From assembly GCA_051414845.1 (NCBI GenBank), contig CP183313.1, positions 2,108,001-2,172,000 of the forward strand: 64,000 nt of DNA, given 5' to 3'. The translations under genes were made by a program, and so were the position numbers. How positions within the stretch are numbered: the first letter of the stretch is position 1; the number at the start of each line of letters is the position of its first letter. The stretch comes from Simonsiella sp051414845. GTDB lineage: Bacteria; Pseudomonadota; Gammaproteobacteria; Burkholderiales; Neisseriaceae. The notes beneath the pieces are model-generated. The model was not told the DNA's origin and ran no database searches. It saw nothing but the letters and a program-made list of their open reading frames with translations. Positions 36,401-44,269 of this stretch are shown here, piece after piece.

Positions 36401-36942
36401 ATTGGCACAATGGACGCTACACGCTCGCCACGCAACGCCATTCGCCCAATTACGAAGTGCGTGCTGCTGATGAAACCATCAGCTTGATTGTATTGCACAA
36501 TATTTCTTTGCCTCCCTTTGAATACGGCAGCGACGCGGTGGAACAGCTATTTACCAACCAAATCCTTGCTGATGCTGAACCTTTTTTGGCGCAACTCATG
36601 CATTTACGCGTGTCCAGCCATTTTTTCATTCGGCGCACAGGCGAGATTCAGCAATACGTTTCCTGCGACGACATGGCGTATCACGCGGGTATTTCGCAGT
36701 TTTGCGGACGCGAAAAGTGCAACCATTTTTCAATTGGCATTGAATTAGAAGGCTGCGATTTTGAGCCGTTTGCAGAAGCACAATATGGCGCGTTAAACAT
36801 ATTATTAGCGGAAATTTGCGCAAAATATCCTATTCGCGCCATTACGGGGCATCAACACATCGCACCGAGTCGCAAAACCGATCCAGGGCATTTTTTTGAT
36901 TGGCAACGCGTTGAATTGCAAGAGTTGGTGGATTTCAATTGA
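36397..36942 (+). CDS. ampD: 1,6-anhydro-N-acetylmuramyl-L-alanine amidase AmpD
   Basis: AmpD removes the stem peptide from anhydro-muropeptides during cell-wall recycling in the cytoplasm. The start MNWHNGRYTLATQRHSPNYE at 36397 overlaps the dnaQ stop (ATGA) and fits the family. The 181 residues carry the zinc ligands in LIVLHNISLPP (His), and in ITGHQHIAPSRKTDPGHFFDW (His and Asp), with the SSHFFIRRTGEIQQYVSCDD block typical of N-acetylmuramoyl amidases of this type. Confidence 0.95.
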   Translation: MNWHNGRYTLATQRHSPNYEVRAADETISLIVLHNISLPPFEYGSDAVEQLFTNQILADAEPFLAQLMHLRVSSHFFIRRTGEIQQYVSCDDMAYHAGISQFCGREKCNHFSIGIELEGCDFEPFAEAQYGALNILLAEICAKYPIRAITGHQHIAPSRKTDPGHFFDWQRVELQELVDFN

Positions 36943-36987
36943 GATTTTCAGGCAGCCTGAAAAAACGAAGTTCAGCGTAGCTAAAAC

Positions 36988-37017
36988 AAAAATGCCTTGT
37001 TTGAACAAGGCATTTTT
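36988..37017. terminator. Bidirectional terminator between ampD and the 64-residue gene
   Basis: AAAAATGCCTTG and CAAGGCATTTTT with a 6-base loop form a perfect stem flanked by A and T runs, usable from both sides. Confidence 0.85.
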
Positions 37018-37019
37018 GT

Positions 37020-37214
37020 TTATTCAACATCATTCGGCGTCGGTTTAATTTCATCCAAATGCAAACGCTGCGCTTCAATTTCCGCGTCGCTCAACGGTTT
37101 ATCCGCATATTCTTGCAAATCTTCCACTGAATTGGTAATCACCAATTCACGCTCTTCGGCTTCCATTTCCTGGGCAGGTGAAATGTCAAAAGTATCTTGG
37201 TTGTTTGTGCTCAT
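37020..37214 (-). CDS. Small acidic protein (64 residues)
   Basis: AAGGA stands 7 bases ahead of the ATG at 37214. The product MSTNNQDTFDISPAQEMEAE and onward is strongly acidic, without Cys or hydrophobic helices, and probably flexible. The family was not recognised. The presence of a good ribosome-binding site and a shared terminator make it a likely real gene. Confidence 0.6.
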   Translation of the reverse strand: MSTNNQDTFDISPAQEMEAEERELVITNSVEDLQEYADKPLSDAEIEAQRLHLDEIKPTPNDVE

Positions 37215-37529
37215 AGGATTCCTTTGTGGTTGTGGATAAGTTATTTAAGTTACCTAGCGATAACGGGCAAAACTATAGCACAAACTCAGCTTTCAGGCTG
37301 CCTGAAAGCTGTAACGATACAGTAAAGCTATCGTGTTCAATAAAACAATAGCTTAGCCTAATAATCTATGCACAATTAAGAATAACTTCACGTGTTTTAA
37401 CACAGAATACGCATGAAATCCGCTAAAATTCGCCGTCTTGTGTTTTGCATACACAACCCTATTCTTTTTCAGGCTGCCTGAAACTCAATGCCACCGTGCA
37501 AACAAAATATTTATTCAAACCCATTAACT
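37215..37529. other. Gap with one DnaA-box-like sequence and uptake sequences
   Basis: TGTGGATAA occurs at 37231-37239 and two uptake-sequence copies at about 37290 and 37470. I see no gene in the 315 bases, which hold the promoters of the flanking divergent genes. Confidence 0.4.
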
Positions 37530-38165
37530 ATGAAATTTATCCGTCAATTTTTTCAATGCTGCCTACTGCTAACAGGGCTTATGCTGCTCAACCAAGTGCA
37601 CGCTGCGCCTGAGCAAGACCCGTTAGGACAATTGATTCAAGACCGTCAAGCGCCCGATAGCGAAGGTTTGGACAATTTAATTCGCAGCAAAACCGCGCTC
37701 ACCGAGAGCAATGCTGCTGCGTCAGCTCCCAATAATGCCAATAACGCCGCGCGCAACAGCAAAGGCGAAGCTGATGAATTATTGTCCAGCGCAATGGGCT
37801 TTTTGGGTGTCGCCTATCGTTTTGGTGGCACATCGCCAACAGGCTTCGATTGCAGCGGTTTTATGCAATACATTTTCCGCAAAGCGTATGCCGTGAATTT
37901 ACCGCGCACTTCTGCTGAGCAAGCCAGCGTAGGTGTTGCCGTAAGCCGCGCTGATTTGCAGCCAGGCGATATGGTGTTTTTCCGTACTACAGGCAGCCGT
38001 ATTTCGCATGTGGGCATGTATGTGGGCAATAATCGTTTTATTCATGCACCACGAACGGGAAAACGCATTGAAATCACAAGCTTATCCAATACATATTGGA
38101 ATAGCAAATACGCTACCGCCCGCCGTGTTAAACGCAATAATGCGCAAAATTTCATTCGTAAATAA
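37530..38165 (+). CDS. NlpC/P60 family cell-wall peptidase
   Basis: The start chosen is MKFIRQFFQCCLLLTGLMLL (37530), giving a signal peptide ending near VHA-AP; the internal Cys-Cys might allow lipidation, but no proper lipobox is seen. A low-complexity linker (about residues 40-80, Asn/Ala rich) leads to the NlpC/P60 domain: catalytic Cys in GTSPTGFDCSGFMQYIF, His in GSRISHVGMYVGNNRFIHAP, and the third residue in the final NTYWNSKYATARRV region. It cleaves peptide bonds in peptidoglycan; the family includes Spr/MepS. Confidence 0.9.
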   Translation: MKFIRQFFQCCLLLTGLMLLNQVHAAPEQDPLGQLIQDRQAPDSEGLDNLIRSKTALTESNAAASAPNNANNAARNSKGEADELLSSAMGFLGVAYRFGGTSPTGFDCSGFMQYIFRKAYAVNLPRTSAEQASVGVAVSRADLQPGDMVFFRTTGSRISHVGMYVGNNRFIHAPRTGKRIEITSLSNTYWNSKYATARRVKRNNAQNFIRK

Positions 38166-38173
38166 GGATTGAT

Positions 38174-38386
38174 ATGGCACGCCCCGAAATGCCTAAATGG
38201 TTTGGTGATGATGGTACGCCTGTATCGTGTACCGAGAAAATCAAAGTGATGAATCAAAACATGGATGAGCTGTATCAAACGGCGCAAGATGCGTTTGAAG
38301 ACGCTTTGTTGATGGGTTGCAGCGAGGTGCAATTGCGCGATTATTTGGCGCAACTGATGGCGGCTGTGGAAAATCCGTATCGCTGA
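38174..38386 (+). CDS. Small conserved-looking protein of unknown function
   Basis: The 70-residue protein MARPEMPKWFGDDGTPVSCT and onward has one Cys at 19, a second at about 49 (LLMGCSEVQLRDYL) and no hydrophobic helix. It follows the NlpC/P60 gene by 8 bases with an AAGGA ribosome-binding site overlapping that gene's TAA, so they form an operon. The family was not recognised beyond an impression that it is a common Neisseriaceae hypothetical. Confidence 0.65.
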   Translation: MARPEMPKWFGDDGTPVSCTEKIKVMNQNMDELYQTAQDAFEDALLMGCSEVQLRDYLAQLMAAVENPYR

Positions 38387-38437
38387 TTTTCAGGCAGCCT
38401 GAAACAGAGTTTCATTGCTTAAACATTGTGTTATCGC

Positions 38438-38507
38438 CGTAGGTTGTGTTGTAAACCCAACACAATAACGGCTATTCAAAACATGTTGGGTCAAGACCCA
38501 ACCTACG
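38438..38507. repeat. GTAGGTTG dispersed repeat, inverted pair
   Basis: CGTAGGTTGTGTTGTAAACCC and GGGTCAAGACCCAACCTACG enclose 70 bases. It is the same family as 22476-22544. Confidence 0.6.
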
Positions 38508-38558
38508 AATTTCAGGCTGAAACCTTTGCAAAACTCCGAAAATTTCAAATTTATCGTC

Positions 38559-38655
38559 ATTCCCGCGCAGGCGGGAATCCAACTTTGATTTTAAGTTTCT
38601 ATTTTTTATCAAAGGATAGTAGATATGAACGATGGATTTCTGCCTGCGCGGGAAT
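38559..38655. repeat. dRS3-bounded repeat unit
   Basis: A perfect dRS3 (ATTCCC-N8-GGGAAT) at 38559-38578 and an imperfect one at 38636-38655 enclose a spacer nearly the same as those at 41345-41441 and 55685-55781 (CCAACTTTGATTTTAAGTTT). The gap 38387-38737 holds this and the preceding repeat, with no gene seen. Confidence 0.75.
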
Positions 38656-38690
38656 GACGAAGTGGCTAGTTTCAGGCTGCCTGAAAACAA

Positions 38691-38723
38691 AAAAAACCTG
38701 CTGATAAAAATCAACAGGTTTTT
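38691..38723 (-). terminator. Terminator after rpmA
   Basis: AAAAAACCTGCTGAT and ATCAACAGGTTTTT form an imperfect stem 15 bases past the rpmA stop, with a T run on the coding strand. Confidence 0.7.
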
Positions 38724-38737
38724 GTGTCAACTCAATA

Positions 38738-39010
38738 TTAGTTTTCTGCGCCTTCGTAAGGACGAACGCTCACAGTTTTGCGGTTCAACGCGCCTTTGGT
38801 AGAAAATTCTACATAGCCATCAACTTTAGCGAACAAAGTATGGTCTTTACCCATGCCAACATTGTTGCCTGCGTGGAATTTTGTGCCGCGTTGGCGAACG
38901 ATGATTGAACCCGCAGGAATCAATTCGTTACCAAATGCTTTTACGCCCAAGCGTTTTGCTTCAGAATCGCGACCGTTGCGGGTGCTACCGCCAGCTTTTT
39001 TACTTGCCAT
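38738..39010 (-). CDS. rpmA: 50S ribosomal protein L27
   Basis: The 90-residue protein starts MASKKAGGSTRNGRDSEAKR and continues LGVKAFGNELIPAGSIIVRQ and RGTKFHAGNNVGMGKDHTLF, identical in pattern to bacterial L27. It lies 25 bases after rplU on the same strand. L27 reaches the peptidyl-transferase centre with its N-terminus. Confidence 0.97.
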   Translation of the reverse strand: MASKKAGGSTRNGRDSEAKRLGVKAFGNELIPAGSIIVRQRGTKFHAGNNVGMGKDHTLFAKVDGYVEFSTKGALNRKTVSVRPYEGAEN

Positions 39011-39035
39011 GATGAATACTCCTGATTAGATTGGA

Positions 39036-39341
39036 TTAGGCGATAGACAAAATTTCAATACGGGTGAAATTTTGGCGATGACCTTGACGTTTTTGGTAGT
39101 GTTTACGACGGCGCATTTTGAAAATGCGAACTTTCTCGCCACGACCATGGGCTACAACTTTAGCCACTACTTTTGCGCCTTCTACCAAAGGTGCGCCTAC
39201 TTTAACATTATCGCCGTCAGCAATCATCAAAACTTCAAGTTCGATTTGGCTGTCGAGTTCGGCTGGTATCTGTTCTACGTTTAATTTTTCGCCAACGGCA
39301 ACTTTATATTGTTTACCGCCAGTTTTTACGACCGCGTACAT
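39036..39341 (-). CDS. rplU: 50S ribosomal protein L21
   Basis: The start MYAVVKTGGKQYKVAVGEKL at 39341 is the family start, four codons inside the longest frame and preceded by GGAG. The 101-residue protein has VVAHGRGEKVRIFKMRRRKH and YQKRQGHRQNFTRIEI, the RNA-binding tail of L21. With rpmA it forms the usual two-gene operon. Confidence 0.97.
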   Translation of the reverse strand: MYAVVKTGGKQYKVAVGEKLNVEQIPAELDSQIELEVLMIADGDNVKVGAPLVEGAKVVAKVVAHGRGEKVRIFKMRRRKHYQKRQGHRQNFTRIEILSIA

Positions 39342-39498
39342 ACTCAACTCCATGAGAATATGGGATTTACAAAAATGTTTCGCTTATGGGCGAAACGAGA
39401 AACGCGTGATTATGGCAGTATTGAATTGTTTTGTCAAAATATTTTTGAAAACAAGTATTTCAGGCAGCCTGAAAACCACACCAATCTTTCAGGGAGCC

Positions 39499-40236
39499 TT
39501 ACATCAAAGAGGCTGCCTGAAAACCTGTTTCGCTGTTGCCGAGAATGCGCCAATCGTAAAGTTGGCTAAGTATTTCTTCTTGCATGATGTCGCGTGTTTC
39601 GCCTTGTGCGATGATATGTCCTTGTTTCATTAAGATAACGTGGTTGCTGTAATGGGTGGCAAGGTTGAGGTCGTGCAGCACCATGATGATGGTAGGTTTG
39701 GGGTTAGGCAACTGACGTAATTGTTGCATTAGGCTGTGCTGGTGGCGAATATCGAGATGATTAGTCGGTTCGTCTAGCAGCATGATTTCTGCATTTTGCA
39801 TAAGGGCGCGAACGATGGCGGCGCGTTGTTTTTCGCCGCCTGATAGTGTGTCTAGGCGTTTGTGGCTGTGTTGCGCCAATTCAAATTGCGCGAGCCATTG
39901 TTCGGCGCGTTGGCTGTCGGCAAGACTGGGGCGTGCATGCCATGCCAGTTTGGGGTAGCTGCCCATGAGCGTGTATTGCAAAACGGTCATTGGGAGCTGG
40001 AAACTTTCGTGCTGCCCTACCCATGCGCATTTGCCTTGTTTTAAGGCTGCCTGAAAAGATTCGCCGCACCATTGAACGTGTTTGGATTGCAATAATTGTT
40101 TGAGTAGCGTGGATTTTCCTGCGCCGTTCGCGCCTATGATGGCGGTGATTTTGTGTTTAGGAAACTGTACTTCTGCCACGTCCAACAATACGCGTTTGCC
40201 TGCGCTGATGTGGGCATTTTTTAAGATGAGCGTCAT
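39499..40236 (-). CDS. hmuV: Heme ABC transporter ATP-binding protein
   Basis: The 245-residue ATPase has Walker A AIIGANGAGKSTLLKQLLQS at 33-52, the signature LSGGEKQRAAIVRALMQ near 135-151, Walker B IMLLDEPTNHLDIRHQ near 155-170 and the switch His in IIMVLHDLNLATHYSN. It overlaps the permease gene by 4 bases. It powers import of heme (or a siderophore) across the inner membrane. The C-terminal ETGFQAASLM is encoded by an uptake sequence, so the last residues are probably not conserved. Confidence 0.93.
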   Translation of the reverse strand: MTLILKNAHISAGKRVLLDVAEVQFPKHKITAIIGANGAGKSTLLKQLLQSKHVQWCGESFQAALKQGKCAWVGQHESFQLPMTVLQYTLMGSYPKLAWHARPSLADSQRAEQWLAQFELAQHSHKRLDTLSGGEKQRAAIVRALMQNAEIMLLDEPTNHLDIRHQHSLMQQLRQLPNPKPTIIMVLHDLNLATHYSNHVILMKQGHIIAQGETRDIMQEEILSQLYDWRILGNSETGFQAASLM

Positions 40237-41168
40237 GCTTGTTGTCCTTTATCAACAATGAGCCACAGGAAAAATGGCCCGCCTAAAATGGAAATCACAA
40301 TGCCCACAGGCAAATCAATCGGGTAAATTACCCAGCGCGAAAATGTGTCGGCAAGCAGCACAAACAATGCGCCCCATGCGGCAGAGAGCGCAATCAAGCC
40401 GCTACGCGAACCACCAACCACACGCGCCAAAACATTCGGAATCATCATGCCGACAAAACCAATAATGCCGCCTAATGCCACTGCCGCACCTGTCATCATG
40501 GCGGCTCCGATGATGGTAAAAGTTTGCGTCCGCGCCACGCTAATGCCCATGGTTTGTGCGGCTTCGTCGCCCAACAGCAGGCAATCGAGTTGTCGCCCCA
40601 AAGCCAGCAACAAAATCAGCCCTACGAGCATAATCGCGCCAGCGTAATGCAGCGATACAAAACCTGCTTCGGCAAAGCTGCCTGAAAGCCACGTCATTGC
40701 GCTGCGCAAAGCCATATCGTCCGACATAAACAGAATCAAGCTAACTATTGATGCACACAACGCGCTCAACACAAACCCCAACACCAGCAAGCCATATTTG
40801 CCGCCACCGACCCAGCGATGCGCCAATAAAATCAGCATACACACGCCAAATGCGCCTAAAAATGCGGCTAATGGAATGCCAATCGCGCCCCAACCCATGG
40901 CGATGACAACCACCACGCCAATTGCTGCGCCGCCTGATGTGCCAATTAAACTTGGGTCTGTTAGTGGGTTTTCAAACAAGGCTTGCAATGCCGCACCGCT
41001 TGCCGATAACGCCGCGCCCACCAGTAATGCCACCGCTACACGCGGCAGACGAATTTGGCGCATGATGTCATCGATGGCGAACGGATTTTGCCAAGTGCCT
41101 TCGCCTATGCCTGTGCAAAACAGAGCGGCGATGGCGATGAGTAGACAGGGGATAATGTATTTGGTCAT
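40233..41168 (-). CDS. hmuU: Heme ABC transporter permease (FecCD family)
   Basis: The 311-residue protein is a FecCD/BtuC-type permease with about nine helices. Family phrases are IRLPRVAVALLVGAALSASG near 39-58 and ALFENPLTDPSLIGTSGGAA near 64-83. Toward the end come ALGGIIGFVGMMIPNVLARV and LLADTFSRWVIYPIDLPVGI. It forms the channel with HmuV and takes heme from HmuT. A dRS3 unit separates it from hmuT. Confidence 0.93.
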   Translation of the reverse strand: MTKYIIPCLLIAIAALFCTGIGEGTWQNPFAIDDIMRQIRLPRVAVALLVGAALSASGAALQALFENPLTDPSLIGTSGGAAIGVVVVIAMGWGAIGIPLAAFLGAFGVCMLILLAHRWVGGGKYGLLVLGFVLSALCASIVSLILFMSDDMALRSAMTWLSGSFAEAGFVSLHYAGAIMLVGLILLLALGRQLDCLLLGDEAAQTMGISVARTQTFTIIGAAMMTGAAVALGGIIGFVGMMIPNVLARVVGGSRSGLIALSAAWGALFVLLADTFSRWVIYPIDLPVGIVISILGGPFFLWLIVDKGQQA

Positions 41169-41573
41169 GGGATTTTCTAGGAAAATGTTGGGGGCAGGGT
41201 TTCAGGCAGTCTTTCAGTACATGATAAAAGTTAGATACTGTCTGAAATCTGTCCTCTCCCCCGCCAGTCGGGGGAGGGGACACAGTCGCGACATTTTGTC
41301 GTGTATTGAAAGGCTGAAAGTTTTGCAAAACTGACTACATCGTCATTCCCGCGCAGGCGGGAATCCAACTTTGATTTTGAGTTTCTATGTTTTATCAAAG
41401 GCTTGTGAACATAAACGATGGATTCCCGCCTACGCGAGAATGACGATTAAAGTGATTTTTAGGCTGCCTGAAAGTGTTTTGTAAAGCTTTCAGGCAGCCT
41501 GAAACTTGTGCAAAACTCTTTCAGGCAGCCTTTGGATAGATAGGTAACTCATTGCAAATCCGACCTAAGCTTA
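41169..41573. other. Repeat-filled gap inside the heme locus
   Basis: The 405 bases between hmuU and hmuT contain a G/C-tract palindrome (about 41262-41281), a dRS3-bounded unit (41345-41441) and several uptake sequences. I see no gene and no clear promoter for hmuU. Confidence 0.6.
41345..41441. repeat. dRS3-bounded repeat unit in the heme locus
   Basis: ATTCCC-GCGCAGGC-GGGAAT at 41345-41364 is a perfect dRS3, and ATTCCC-N8-GAGAAT at 41422-41441 the degenerate partner. The spacer is nearly the same as at 55705-55761. Confidence 0.8.
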
Positions 41574-42353
41574 TCATTTTGCCAACTGATTTAAGCGTTG
41601 AATACTTTTGGGTGTGTGCAAACCGAAACGCAGGAAATCATCGGCTGCCCAAAAGTGGATATTGTGCTTTTGGGCAGCATTGCTGCTGGCAACTTCAGGG
41701 CGTGCGGCAAGTTTTTGCGTGCCGCCTACAATCGACTCATTGTGTTTGGCAATAATGATGACATCGGGTTTTGCCGCTAGCCAGCCTTCGCGTGAAAGTG
41801 GTTTTAAGCCGTCCACATTTGCTGCGTTGATACCACCAGCCAGTTTAATCAAAGCATCGCCTACTGTGCCACGTCCTGCGACGTGGCGACCGTCATAGCT
41901 TAATAAATAGCGTTTGCCTGTGGCGGGCATGGGTTTAATGCTGTTTTGTATTTGCGCGGCTAATTGGTCGGCAGCTTGGGTTTTGCCAATCAGTTTGCCT
42001 AGTTGTTTGATACCGTTGGCGTAGTCTTGCAGTGTTTCTTGACTATTCACATTGTGTGCGTTCACGCCGCTTTGTTTTAAACGGGCGTAAATAGTGGGCG
42101 GCGTTGCCATGTAGCTGCCGATAACTAAATCAGGCTTTTGCGCAATGATGGGTTCAGCAGAGAGTGTGCGATAAAAACCGATGGTTGGTTTGCCTTGGTA
42201 TTGTGGATGATGGTTGTGTTCATGTACTGCCACTACTTCATTGGCAGCCCCCAGTTGCGCCACGATTTCGGCGGTGTCGGGTGTGAGTACCACAATGCGT
42301 TGCGCTTGGGCTTGGAAACTGAGTAAAGCGAGCAAAAGAAGGGTTTTTTTCAT
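41574..42353 (-). CDS. hmuT: Periplasmic heme-binding protein
   Basis: The start MKKTLLLLALLSFQAQAQRI at 42353 provides a signal peptide; a much longer frame upstream runs through the end of hmuS and can be ignored. The 259 residues are a Peripla_BP_2 protein: RIVVLTPDTAEIVAQLGAAN follows the signal peptide and GYRTL-like sequence IGFYRTLSAEPIIAQKPDLV is near 70. KRYLLSYDGRHVAGRGTVGD and GLKPLSREGWLAAKPDVIII come later. It would hand heme from the receptor to HmuUV. Confidence 0.92.
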   Translation of the reverse strand: MKKTLLLLALLSFQAQAQRIVVLTPDTAEIVAQLGAANEVVAVHEHNHHPQYQGKPTIGFYRTLSAEPIIAQKPDLVIGSYMATPPTIYARLKQSGVNAHNVNSQETLQDYANGIKQLGKLIGKTQAADQLAAQIQNSIKPMPATGKRYLLSYDGRHVAGRGTVGDALIKLAGGINAANVDGLKPLSREGWLAAKPDVIIIAKHNESIVGGTQKLAARPEVASSNAAQKHNIHFWAADDFLRFGLHTPKSIQRLNQLAK

Positions 42354-42387
42354 GATGGAACTTTCGGGAATTGGGTAGTAAAGGGTT

Positions 42388-43416
42388 TCAGGCTGCCTGA
42401 AATACTTGGCGAATTTCTGCCACCAAATCGCGCCACTCTTGCGGTTCGCTGCTGGCATCGGCTTGGCGACCGAAAAATTGCAATACCAATTCGCGTTGGC
42501 TGTCGTAGGCTTCAAAACTATGCACAATGCCGTTGCTCCCTGGGCGGCGCACAAACCAAAATTCAGCGATTTTGCTGTCTTGAATGTGGCAACTGAATTG
42601 TTCTTCTTTATCGTCTAATTGATTGAGCCAGCCGCGTGCGCGCACGACGTTGTGTACTTTGCCTGTTTGAATTTGCACCATGCCGCTGTTGTTTACAAAT
42701 GTGAGTAAGGTGCTGCCTTGTGCCGTGCTTTTTTGCATGATGGCTTCAATCGCGGCAATGTTTAAGCGTTGCGCGTCGCCTTTGGGCGCGTATTGCAAGC
42801 CTTGCAAACGGTCGATATTGAATTGCGACAACACCACGCGGAAATGATGGACGTTTTGCAATTCGCGCCATTCTTTTTGATAAGCAGCAATGTCCTCATC
42901 GCTTAATGCCACCAATGGCGCAGTTTCTTTTTCAGGCAGCCTTTGCCATTCGGGCGATTCTTCGCTGCGGTGCGCGTTGCAAATTGCTTGCCATTGGGCG
43001 ATTTGGTTTTCATCGGTTAAATAGATTTTTTGGATGGCTTGACCGTATGCGTCAAAAATCTGAAAACTGCGATGATTGTTGTGTTCATAAGCAAAAATAT
43101 GGTGCCAGCGACGCAAAAATAAGCGCAAATCCAAACCACCTAAATTGATTGCTGTCCCCATCATCGGGCTTAAATCTAAGTTGCGGTATACGCCTACTTT
43201 TTCGCTCACGGCAATTTCGTTGCGCACAATGCTTTTCACATCGCCCAAGGCTTCCAGTTTGGCGAGAAATTCGGTAATGTTGTTGCCTAAATTTTGGCTT
43301 TGCGGCAAGGCGGCAATCAATTCACCTTCGCTCACGCCTAGTTCAGCTGCGGCTTCGCGTTGGTGCAAATGTTGGCTTTGCATCAGGGTTTGATAACGTT
43401 CGTATAGGTTTTGCAT
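42388..43416 (-). CDS. hmuS: HemS/HmuS-type heme-handling protein
   Basis: The 342-residue cytoplasmic protein has the two-fold repeated HemS/ChuX structure: each half contains a stretch ending in (F/V)FDAYGQAIQKIYLT or SFEAYDSQRELVLQFFGR, and the heme-side HHIFAYEHNNHRSFQIFD. The N-terminus has a helix with HLHQREAAAELGVSEGELIA. The family takes heme from the transporter and in some members degrades it to release iron. It is located between the ChaN-like gene and hmuT. Confidence 0.92.
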   Translation of the reverse strand: MQNLYERYQTLMQSQHLHQREAAAELGVSEGELIAALPQSQNLGNNITEFLAKLEALGDVKSIVRNEIAVSEKVGVYRNLDLSPMMGTAINLGGLDLRLFLRRWHHIFAYEHNNHRSFQIFDAYGQAIQKIYLTDENQIAQWQAICNAHRSEESPEWQRLPEKETAPLVALSDEDIAAYQKEWRELQNVHHFRVVLSQFNIDRLQGLQYAPKGDAQRLNIAAIEAIMQKSTAQGSTLLTFVNNSGMVQIQTGKVHNVVRARGWLNQLDDKEEQFSCHIQDSKIAEFWFVRRPGSNGIVHSFEAYDSQRELVLQFFGRQADASSEPQEWRDLVAEIRQVFQAA

Positions 43417-43441
43417 ATAGTTCCTTTAATTTTTTGTTTAA

Positions 43442-44227
43442 TTAGTGAGGTAAGTACCAAATATAGTCAGCATGGGCAGCAGACACTTCGCTGTTTTTAT
43501 CCGCTAAAATCAATACCTTCAGGCTGCCTGAAAAGTTGTGGTCGCGCAAATGCAGCGGCACGCCCAGTTGTTTGGAAACGTGAATATTGCCTGCCAACAA
43601 CCACGCAGGTTTGGGTGCAACGAGCAAGACTTGGCTCATGGTATGGTCTTTGTATTGCTGCTGCGCGAGCAGATGTTGCGTGTTGCTGTGATGATTTTGA
43701 ATCAGTTGTGTCAAAGCGTTGCGGACTTGACCATCGCTGCTGGCTTTGCCTTGCGGCACGAAATTTTGATTTTGCTGCAACGCGGTTTTGCTGGGATTGC
43801 CTGCCAACACACGCGCTTTTTGGTGCAACAGCGTGTACATCAGGTTTTGATATTGCCCCCAATCCCACGCGTGATTCCATTGGATTTTGGCGGCAAGACT
43901 GCGTTTGCCTGTTTTGCCGTCTTGGTTGAGCCATGTTTGCACTTCGTCTATGGCGGTTTGCTGTTCAGGTGTGAGCATTTCTAGCACCACGCTGCCTGAA
44001 AGTCGTTGTGCAGCGGTGTGTTCTAGCAACCATTGTTGAATGTCGTGATGGGCAATGTTATCGTGTTGCTCGCCAATCAACACGATGTCCGCACGCGCCA
44101 ATTCGTTTGCCAACTGTTCGGGCGTGAGCGTTTGTTGTGTCGCAGAGGCGATGATTTTGCCTTGCGGTGTGGCGTGCACGATGGCAAAGCAGCCGCATAG
44201 GGCGATGAGTATGAGTTTGGGAAACAT
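43442..44227 (-). CDS. ChaN-like heme-related periplasmic protein
   Basis: The 261 residues start with a signal peptide (MFPKLILIALCGCFAIVHAT) and then the ChaN/PhuW domain: ADIVLIGEQHDNIAHHDIQQ near 46-65, SVVLEMLTPEQQTAIDE near 79-95, and HAWDWGQYQNLMYTLLHQKA near 118-137, ending WLLAGNIHVSKQLGVPLHL. Members of this family (ChaN of Campylobacter, PhuW of Pseudomonas) bind heme in the periplasm or at the outer membrane. Its place between the receptor and hmuS supports a heme role. Confidence 0.88.
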   Translation of the reverse strand: MFPKLILIALCGCFAIVHATPQGKIIASATQQTLTPEQLANELARADIVLIGEQHDNIAHHDIQQWLLEHTAAQRLSGSVVLEMLTPEQQTAIDEVQTWLNQDGKTGKRSLAAKIQWNHAWDWGQYQNLMYTLLHQKARVLAGNPSKTALQQNQNFVPQGKASSDGQVRNALTQLIQNHHSNTQHLLAQQQYKDHTMSQVLLVAPKPAWLLAGNIHVSKQLGVPLHLRDHNFSGSLKVLILADKNSEVSAAHADYIWYLPH

Positions 44228-44269
44228 GGTGGGCTTTCTGGTGGGAATAGGGTTTCAGGCTGCCTGAAA

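Noticed and set aside
42354..42554. N-terminal extension of HmuT by 67 residues
   Set aside because: It overlaps the hmuS end in another frame; MKKTLLLLALLSFQAQA at 42353 is a proper signal peptide.
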